A DNA stretch of 40,642 nt from Caballeronia catudaia (lineage in GTDB: Bacteria > Pseudomonadota > Gammaproteobacteria > Burkholderiales > Burkholderiaceae): the NCBI RefSeq assembly GCF_001544755.2, contig NZ_FCOF02000052.1:1-40642 (forward strand), in the 5' to 3' direction. The position numbers and the translations under genes are program-made. The notes below the pieces were generated by a model. It made no database searches and was not told the DNA's origin. It saw only the letters and a list, made by a program, of their open reading frames with translations. This document shows positions 35,539 to 40,642 of the stretch, one piece after another (the first letter of the stretch is position 1; each line of letters opens with the position of its first letter).

Positions 35539-36279
35539 TTATGACCAATGGGACATCCTCAATCCGGCCCTAATTGTCATCGCTTTGTGCTTTTGCAGTG
35601 CCATTTGAGAGTCGTCCGCCAGCAGGAGCACTGCTTTTTTCGCCACTTCCACGCAGATGGGCTTGGCACCTGCGAAGGCGTCTCGTTGCATGCGGAGCCA
35701 CTGTCGCAAGTCGGCCGGAGCCAGCAGATCGGTTGGTAGATCAGGATCGAGCACGGCCTCGGCCGATGTGAATAACCCAGCGCCGCGCACCGGCCAGATC
35801 GGGGGCAATTGGTCGCGGAGAAATCGCAGCTTGCTGCGGTGCTGCTCAATGGGCGAGCGCCGCTCGTCCGTCTGCCCGCTCGACGCTGAACGCGTCAGCT
35901 TTCCCGCGCGAGTGGACGGGGCGATGTGGCCCGGCCAGTGTTTCGTCTCGAAGATGAAGATGCCAAAGGGCGTCACGGCGAGGTGGTCGATCTCGGCGGT
36001 CGGATAGTCTGTGCCCGGCGCATGCTCGATCACGAGCGGCCCGTCATGGAGATAGAACTCGTTGCCGCAAAGCCAGTACAGCGTTTTTCGGAGCTCTGCC
36101 TGCGCCGCAGATTCACCGGCTGCTCCGATCGCGTCGGAACGTCGATTGAAGAGGTGGGGGCGCGAGACCGCATCTTGCTTACGGATTTTCTCGCGGCCTC
36201 GGTCGACACAATAGGCCCCGATGGCGACGGTGATTTCGACAAGCATGGTTGCTCGGTTGGGTTGATCTGTAACCAGCAT
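35539..36279 (-). CDS. NERD-domain (nuclease-related) protein
   Basis: 246 residues from ATG 36279 (ATG 36246 is also possible). NERD domain about 52-150: AAGESAAQAEL (Gly/Glu motif), AEIDHLAVTPFGIFIFETKHW with Asp98, Glu111 and Lys113 as a D...E-x-K restriction-like site. It may cleave or process DNA. The C-terminal helical part is not recognised. It follows the small basic gene by 18 nt on the same strand. Confidence 0.8.
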   Translation of the reverse strand: MLVTDQPNRATMLVEITVAIGAYCVDRGREKIRKQDAVSRPHLFNRRSDAIGAAGESAAQAELRKTLYWLCGNEFYLHDGPLVIEHAPGTDYPTAEIDHLAVTPFGIFIFETKHWPGHIAPSTRAGKLTRSASSGQTDERRSPIEQHRSKLRFLRDQLPPIWPVRGAGLFTSAEAVLDPDLPTDLLAPADLRQWLRMQRDAFAGAKPICVEVAKKAVLLLADDSQMALQKHKAMTIRAGLRMSHWS

Positions 36280-36297
36280 GACACCCGCATCGCATTG

Positions 36298-36480
36298 TCA
36301 AGGCGCGAAAAAGCGCGATAAACAGAATGCCGTCTCGAAAGGCGGTCTGTTTTTGCGAGCTTTCGCCTGCACGGGCTTGCCCGCTTCGCGTACATTCAAT
36401 TTCATCCCCGCGTCCTGGACGCATCGACGAAAAGCATCGCGATAGGTATTGCGACCGCTCAATCTCCCTTTCTTCCGCAT
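36298..36480 (-). CDS. Small basic protein (60 residues)
   Basis: ATG 36480 has a good GGGAG ribosome binding site at 7-nt spacing. The protein is rich in Arg and Lys (RKKGRLSGRNTYRDAFRR). It stops 18 nt before the NERD gene, which suggests a shared operon. Could bind nucleic acid; function unknown. Confidence 0.5.
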   Translation of the reverse strand: MRKKGRLSGRNTYRDAFRRCVQDAGMKLNVREAGKPVQAKARKNRPPFETAFCLSRFFAP

Positions 36481-36626
36481 AGAGCTGCTCCCGCCACGCT
36501 TTATCGAGCCGTGACGAAAGCGTCTCTCCGCGCGCCGTTTTTCCCTGCTCAATCGAGCATCGAAAACCATCCAGCGCTTTACTGGCTGGACATCCCCCTT
36601 GTGCGTCAGTTTTTCTGGAGAGAAAA

Positions 36627-36926
36627 ATGCCGAAGCAGTTGGTCTTCAAGGCGATCAAATCGCCCGCTTGGTTGGTCGCTGTGTGTTTTGCGTTGTGGTT
36701 CGCGGCGCACTCCTTCTTTGCGTTTCTGTTCGTCTCCTTCGCCGTTGCCACATGGATCAACCGATCCATCAAGGCCTCGTTGAAGGAAGACAGAGTGGAA
36801 GAAGCGAAAGCGTCACCGACTGCTACTGCTTCGCCGGTTCCGGCAGAAGAGAAGGTCACGCCTATCAAGCGTCAGTACGCGAAATCCGCAGTGGTCATTC
36901 CACTCAAGACAGGCACCGACGACTAG
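36627..36926 (+). CDS. Small membrane protein
   Basis: 99 residues, with GGAGAG upstream. A hydrophobic N-terminal half with one or two helices (about 14-42, WLVAVCFALWFAAHSFFAFLFVSFAVATW) and a charged, Pro-rich cytoplasmic tail ending VVIPLKTGTDD. Opens the rightward group; divergent from the small basic gene, with 146 bp of shared upstream DNA. Confidence 0.7.
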   Translation: MPKQLVFKAIKSPAWLVAVCFALWFAAHSFFAFLFVSFAVATWINRSIKASLKEDRVEEAKASPTATASPVPAEEKVTPIKRQYAKSAVVIPLKTGTDD

Positions 36927-36942
36927 TCGCTACGCCTGAACG

Positions 36943-36971
36943 TCAAGACCGTCCCTCACGGGCGGTCTTGA
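36943..36971 (+). terminator. Hairpin after the membrane-protein gene
   Basis: TCAAGACCG (36943-36951) pairs with CGGTCTTGA (36963-36971), with inner CCC/GGG pairs. There is no T run, so it may instead be the first stem of the next gene's leader. Confidence 0.45.
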
Positions 36972-36982
36972 TCCTCACCCCC

Positions 36983-37021
36983 AACGGGAAATCCTCCCGT
37001 TGCGGGCATGGGTTTCCCGTT
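36983..37021 (+). promoter_or_regulatory. Leader with two mutually exclusive hairpins
   Basis: AACGGGA (36983-36989) can pair with TCCCGTT (36995-37001); as AACGGGAA (36983-36990) it can pair with TTCCCGTT (37014-37021). The second helix ends 5 nt before the GGAG ribosome binding site of the gene at 37037, so the choice of helix could alter translation. Could be a known or new structured plasmid leader. Confidence 0.4.
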
Positions 37022-37036
37022 CATTCGGAGATTCCC

Positions 37037-37471
37037 ATGCATACGGAAGTCGCAGCATGGCAACTGGACATGTTCGACGCGCCCCCGGCGCCGGTCACCC
37101 GTGTTCAGGCCAAGCCAGATCCCTTGCCCGATCCGCAGTTCTGGAGTGAGGCGGTGACAAACAAGATGGTCGACGCGCTGATCAGTCTGGCTACCGACAG
37201 CCGGCGCGGCGACAACATGCCCGAGTCGCTGATGGACTGCGCCGCATTGTTCAGCGAGCGACTCAAAAACAGAAAGAAACTCGATCTCGAAGACTACCGG
37301 GCGACGCTCGGGTGGGTCATGGAGTTCTGGAACGGCGCAGTGCCGTACCGATTCGTCTGCCAGATCAACGGCGTCGATCCTGAAATCCTGCAAGACGTAA
37401 TATTGAGTAACCCGCTGCTCAAGCGCGACATGGAAGAGGTTCGTCGCGACAGTTTCGGCACCCTGTTGTAG
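37037..37471 (+). CDS. Hypothetical plasmid protein (144 residues)
   Basis: ATG 37037 with GGAG 6 nt upstream. The N-terminal part is Pro-rich (MFDAPPAPVTRVQAKPDPLPDP); the rest is mainly helical (VTNKMVDALISLATDS..., YRATLGWVMEFWNGAVPYRF). No signal peptide or known motif. The next gene starts 9 nt after the stop. Probably an establishment or plasmid-maintenance protein by neighbourhood only. Confidence 0.75.
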   Translation: MHTEVAAWQLDMFDAPPAPVTRVQAKPDPLPDPQFWSEAVTNKMVDALISLATDSRRGDNMPESLMDCAALFSERLKNRKKLDLEDYRATLGWVMEFWNGAVPYRFVCQINGVDPEILQDVILSNPLLKRDMEEVRRDSFGTLL

Positions 37472-37480
37472 GAGACCAGC

Positions 37481-38287
37481 ATGAGCACATTTACCTTCGG
37501 GCGGATGCTCGGCAGTCTCTTCGGCACCGCGTCCCCGGCGCAACCACGACCGGATGCACGCTCGAGTGCGCAACCGGCTCCCGTTGTCGTTGGGCAAGGT
37601 GCGCGCAATGAGCGTCACGTCAACGTTGCCGGCCAAGCCATGCTCTTTCGCGATGAGGGAGGCGTGGTTGTCCAGTTCCTCCCGGCATTCGACTTCGAAC
37701 TCAAGCAAACCGCCGTCGGCATGAAGTTGATGCCATCACTCGCGCCGCACTGGGAAGTACTGCGTGAGCACACCGGCACGCTGACGGATGCGATCGCCAC
37801 AGCGATCAGGGAAGCTCAGCCAACTGAGTTTGAAGCGGGGGCAGCCTTGTCTGCGCGCAAGCGGTCCGAGCCGGCGTCCCAACAATTACGCCAGCGCGAC
37901 GATGCGATCGTGGACGCTGTCGTATCGGCTCCAGCCGCCCAGGCAAGCGAAGCACACAGCGGAGCACCTAAACGGACCGAGCGCCCCCGATACGGCGTGT
38001 TGAAAGAGTGGGGCGAAAAGGAGTTTCCCGATGGCAACCGCCCCGGGAAAACCTACGAGTCCTTCTGCATCACGCTTCAGCACCGCGGCGGAACTGATGT
38101 CGTGCAAGGCGAGGGCCTTCGCGACGCGATCGCGGAAGCGAATTGCAGAGTCGGTGATCGTGTAGAAGTCAGGCGCGTTGGCAAAACCAAGGTGCCCGCT
38201 GTTGATAAACGTGGAAGACCGAAGCTCGATTCCAGCGGCGCGCAAGTGCTGTGGGACAAGTGGCTGTGGTCCATCAAAAAATCTTAA
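37481..38287 (+). CDS. Plasmid protein with C-terminal KfrB-like domain
   Basis: 268 residues, with GGAG upstream. The N-terminal half has a beta-rich stretch (FRDEGGVVVQFLPAFDFEL) and a linker; residues about 170-265 (YGVLKEWGEKEFPDG..., GKTYESFCITLQH, GLRDAIAEANCRVGDRVEVRRVG) match the KfrB-type OB-like domain found on many plasmids. It lies between an unknown gene and ssb in an apparent operon. The domain name is from memory. Confidence 0.7.
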   Translation: MSTFTFGRMLGSLFGTASPAQPRPDARSSAQPAPVVVGQGARNERHVNVAGQAMLFRDEGGVVVQFLPAFDFELKQTAVGMKLMPSLAPHWEVLREHTGTLTDAIATAIREAQPTEFEAGAALSARKRSEPASQQLRQRDDAIVDAVVSAPAAQASEAHSGAPKRTERPRYGVLKEWGEKEFPDGNRPGKTYESFCITLQHRGGTDVVQGEGLRDAIAEANCRVGDRVEVRRVGKTKVPAVDKRGRPKLDSSGAQVLWDKWLWSIKKS

Positions 38288-38297
38288 GGAGCCTCTC

Positions 38298-38828
38298 ATG
38301 GCATCAGTAAACAAGGTCATTCTCGTGGGCAACCTCGGGGCTGATCCCGAAACGCGCTACCTGCCGAGCGGCGACGCGGTGGCCAATATCCGACTGGCAA
38401 CGACCGACCGTTACAAGGACAAGTCCTCCGGCGAGATGAAGGAGTTGACCGAGTGGCATCGCGTGTCGTTCTTCGGCCGGCTGGCCGAGATCGTCAACGA
38501 GTATCTGAAGAAAGGCTCATCGGTGTACGTCGAAGGCAGAATCCGCACACGCAAGTGGACGGATCAAGCTGGACAGGAGCGGTATTCGACCGAGATCGTC
38601 GCGGACCAGATGCAGATGCTCGGTGGTCGAGCAGCTGGCGAGCGAGGCGCATCGAGCGCAGACGACTTCGAGTCGCCGCGATCGCAGCGTCAGGGTCGCC
38701 AGGAGAATGGTCGACCGGCTTCCGGTGGTTCGGCTCCGGCCGCTTCGACGGCGCGTGCGCCGCAATCGTCCGGCTCTTTCGGCGGCGGCGGTGGATTCGC
38801 AGATATGGACGACGATATTCCGTTCTGA
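38298..38828 (+). CDS. ssb: Single-stranded DNA-binding protein
   Basis: 176 residues. OB-fold (about 1-110: NKVILVGNLGADPETRYLPSGDAVANIRLATT, TEWHRVSFFGRLAEI, GSSVYVEGRIRTRKW), Gly/Ser-rich linker and the acidic C-terminal tip DDDIPF that recruits partner proteins. Plasmid SSBs protect the transferred strand in the recipient. AAGGAG ribosome binding site. Confidence 0.97.
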   Translation: MASVNKVILVGNLGADPETRYLPSGDAVANIRLATTDRYKDKSSGEMKELTEWHRVSFFGRLAEIVNEYLKKGSSVYVEGRIRTRKWTDQAGQERYSTEIVADQMQMLGGRAAGERGASSADDFESPRSQRQGRQENGRPASGGSAPAASTARAPQSSGSFGGGGGFADMDDDIPF

Positions 38829-39010
38829 CCATATTTAATGGGTCGTGAATGGGCTGCGATCTAATCCCGTAGCCTCTCACCTTCTTTCCCGTAACACCTC
38901 ACCTCACCTTCGTCGTTCTCTCCGGCCCCCTTGGGCCGGCGGAACCGCGAAGCGTCCGTTTCTCCTCGCGCGGTCCGCGTATCAATCTTTTTTGCGCACC
39001 ACCTCTGCTG
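38829..39010 (+). other. Hairpin-rich leader between ssb and primase gene
   Basis: No gene. CCGGCCC (38922-38928) pairs with GGGCCGG (38933-38939), and ACCGCG (38944-38949) with CGCGGT (38969-38974), ahead of a terminator-like hairpin. Suggests a structured, possibly regulatory, RNA region. Confidence 0.4.
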
Positions 39011-39059
39011 AAAAAAGCCGTTAGCCGCGATCGTTGCGCGTGCACGGACGGTTTTTTTG
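39011..39059 (+). terminator. Intrinsic-type terminator before primase gene
   Basis: A6 and CCGT on the left pair with ACGG and T7 on the right (39051-39058), with inner CGCG/CGCG pairing. It could end the ssb operon or attenuate the primase gene. Confidence 0.5.
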
Positions 39060-39118
39060 AGCACGGTTTCACCGCCTGTTCAGGCATCGACCTCAACCGC
39101 ACCACTACGGAGTGACAA

Positions 39119-40204
39119 ATGAATGCAAAGAGACTCAAGCTGTCCCCGGAACAGTGGGTTACGTTGCTCCACAAGTATGGAGTGCCGGAAAGCTCACTGA
39201 CCGGGAAGAGCGGATCGTGTCCCATCTGCGGCGGTAACGACCGCTTCACTTACGACAACAAACGCGGCCGTGGCGATTGGGTATGCCGCAAATGCAACAA
39301 CGGTGACCCCAAAGCCGGCGACGGGTTTGAGCTCATCTGCAAGGTAGCGGGCATGAGCTTCCGTGAATTGATGCTCGAGCTCGAAGGTGGATCGCTTGCT
39401 GAGGCTCGACAGTGTCGAGCGCAGCAGGCGGCGGCCCCGGCTCCCGGCCGAAAAGTCGATCCCGAATGGGCGCGCAAGCGGCTCGAGTCAATGTGGGATC
39501 GCGCGACGCTCATCGGATCCGATGGATTGGTGCCGCGCTATTTGCGCGCGCGGGTTCCGGGTCTGACGGCGCCGCCGTCGCAGGCTCTGCGCCAAGCGAT
39601 GCTCGACTATCGGCACGAGAAGAAGGTGATCGGCCAGTGGCCGGGCATCATCGCTCGCTTTACGCTGCCGGACGGCCGCCTTGGCACACTGCACCGGACG
39701 TTCCTCGAACGCTCGACGGTGGCGAAGGCGACGATCGTCACTAACGATGGCGAGATCCTACCGGCCAAATTGAACGACGTGACGCTTCACAAGCTCAACG
39801 GCGGCGCAGTCCGGCTGATGGATCCGGTCGATGGCGAGATCGGGGTAGCTGAAGGTCTCGAAACAGCGTATGCCGCTCACATGCAATTCGGCGTGCCGAC
39901 GTGGTACTGCCTGAATCGCATCCTGCTTGCGGATTTTGTGGTGCCGGACGGGCTCGGCATCCGCGTGGTTCACATCTTTGCAGACTTCGACGCTATCGAT
40001 CCTCGTACAGGCAAGTCGCCTGGGGTCGATGCCGCGTTGAAGCTTGCTAAGCGGCTGCGTGCCGAAGGGTACACGGCTGTGATTCATCGTCCGAAGAAGC
40101 GGGAAACCGACTTCGCGGATGAGTGGTTGGTTTGCCGCGGTATGAAGCGTGCCGCATCGAAGTTGCCTGTTCGAAATTTGCAGCGGGAAGCCGCTCACGT
40201 TTGA
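39119..40204 (+). CDS. Zinc-finger TOPRIM primase
   Basis: 361 residues. The zinc ribbon is Cys34/37/56/59 (CPICGGNDRF ... WVCRKC), as in primase-helicase proteins. The middle part (about 105-225) resembles the conserved domain found next to TOPRIM in plasmid and phage primases. The TOPRIM domain (about 238-335) has VAEGLETA with Glu245 and FADFDAID with Asp289/291. It would make RNA primers on the transferred single strand. No helicase part. ATG with GGAG upstream. Confidence 0.9.
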   Translation: MNAKRLKLSPEQWVTLLHKYGVPESSLTGKSGSCPICGGNDRFTYDNKRGRGDWVCRKCNNGDPKAGDGFELICKVAGMSFRELMLELEGGSLAEARQCRAQQAAAPAPGRKVDPEWARKRLESMWDRATLIGSDGLVPRYLRARVPGLTAPPSQALRQAMLDYRHEKKVIGQWPGIIARFTLPDGRLGTLHRTFLERSTVAKATIVTNDGEILPAKLNDVTLHKLNGGAVRLMDPVDGEIGVAEGLETAYAAHMQFGVPTWYCLNRILLADFVVPDGLGIRVVHIFADFDAIDPRTGKSPGVDAALKLAKRLRAEGYTAVIHRPKKRETDFADEWLVCRGMKRAASKLPVRNLQREAAHV

Positions 40205-40210
40205 TTGTTC

Positions 40211-40268
40211 GCGGCGCTTGCGCCGCTAACTGTAACTTTCGCCCGGTGGGGATTCGTCCCCACCCGGG
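40211..40268 (+). promoter_or_regulatory. Hairpin leader of the last gene
   Basis: GCGGCG/CGCCGC (40211-40216 and 40221-40226) and a longer stem TGGGG/CCCCA extended by CCCGG/CCCGGG (40242-40268) lie between the primase stop and the next gene. The second stem resembles the leader stem at 36983 in layout. Confidence 0.4.
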
Positions 40269-40307
40269 GCCGCAATCCGTCCGAGCCATTCCAATGGAGA
40301 AACGGAA

Positions 40308-40532
40308 ATGAGCTTCAGCATGATTGTCGGCCGCTACAAGATTGTCGCAACCTCCGGCGTGGAGAATGGTTCCGTGAGAGTCGGCAAGTCCGAAGCCGAG
40401 GCGTACGACGTTATCGATCGCGGGCAGCGCGGTAACGCTCGAATCGAGAAGCAGGGTGTCACACTCGACACCGCATGGTTCTATTGCATTCGCCGACAGG
40501 CGAGCGCACAAGGGGTGTCGTTGCTGCACTGA
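40308..40532 (+). CDS. Small hypothetical protein (74 residues)
   Basis: ATG 40308 with GGAG upstream. Likely a small beta-alpha fold (MIVGRYKIVATSGVENGSVRVGKSEAEAYDVI). No motif recognised; common-looking plasmid small protein. Confidence 0.65.
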   Translation: MSFSMIVGRYKIVATSGVENGSVRVGKSEAEAYDVIDRGQRGNARIEKQGVTLDTAWFYCIRRQASAQGVSLLH

Positions 40533-40538
40533 GCACAC

Positions 40539-40571
40539 CATTAAGACAAAACCCAGCCGATTGGCTTAATG
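40539..40571. repeat. Inverted repeat after the last gene
   Basis: CATTAAG (40539-40545) pairs with CTTAATG (40565-40571), with CCA/TGG inside. No T run. May be a terminator or protein site; the remaining bases to the window end hold nothing clear. Confidence 0.4.
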
Positions 40572-40642
40572 CCGTTCAGTTAAGGTCCTTTCTAAGGTAC
40601 CGGACGGAGTAACGTGAGGGGCGGGATTTGACGACTCGGTCG

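Noticed and set aside
36481..36626. oriT in the divergent gap
   Set aside because: Gap is short and shows no relaxase-type inverted repeat or nic-like motif that I could support.

Overview
The window looks like part of a conjugative megaplasmid (or plasmid-like chromid) of a Burkholderiaceae betaproteobacterium, in the Burkholderia/Paraburkholderia/Caballeronia range. The evidence is the high G+C coding style, the typical betaproteobacterial sigma-70 and CspA proteins, a par/rep block, single-strand DNA-binding and primase genes, type IV secretion genes and an R64-like thin-pilus operon. The assignment to lineage comes from family knowledge, not from a search.

Left part (1-8166): a broken groEL start, a gene for a protein with two small helical modules, a second-copy-type rpoD with its own extended -10 promoter, remnants and small hypothetical genes, a cspA-type cold-shock gene, and long stretches with no convincing gene.

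Replication/partition block (8167-13111, all leftward): a ParB-like protein with doubled DNA-binding modules, parA, parB (4-bp overlap with parA) and a winged-helix rep gene. The parB-rep gap carries a candidate rightward antisense RNA with promoter and terminator, and the rep gene contains an 11-bp-arm perfect palindrome flanked by AT-rich DNA. The order parA-parB-antisense RNA-rep, with a possible origin inside rep, copies the logic of alphaproteobacterial repABC replicons.

Transfer/pilus operon (14746-30333, all rightward, genes touching or overlapping): VirB8, VirB9 and VirB10 homologues, two lytic transglycosylases, a VirB9/TcpQ mosaic protein, a second TcpQ protein, then secretin PilN, PilO, PilP, ATPase PilQ, membrane protein PilR, pilin PilS, tip pilin PilV and a secreted cysteine-containing protein. 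A type IV secretion core and a type IVb pilus machine are therefore encoded as one unit. VirB4, VirB6, VirB11, VirD4 and a prepilin peptidase are not in the window. Two copies of a 19-bp palindrome lie upstream.

Right part: a leftward group (30428-36480) with a CAP-domain lipoprotein, a protein that reads as FlhD-FlhD-FlhC fused in one chain, coiled-coil and NERD-domain proteins and small genes; then a rightward group (36627-40532) with a small membrane protein, a KfrB-like protein, SSB, a zinc-finger/TOPRIM primase and small unknown genes, several preceded by hairpin-rich leaders.

The most interesting finding is the FlhD-FlhD-FlhC fusion (32316-33503). FlhDC relatives (AcaCD, SetCD) switch on conjugation in other mobile elements, and a dimer of this fusion would give the D4C2 stoichiometry. 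It is a good candidate for the master activator of this element's transfer genes.
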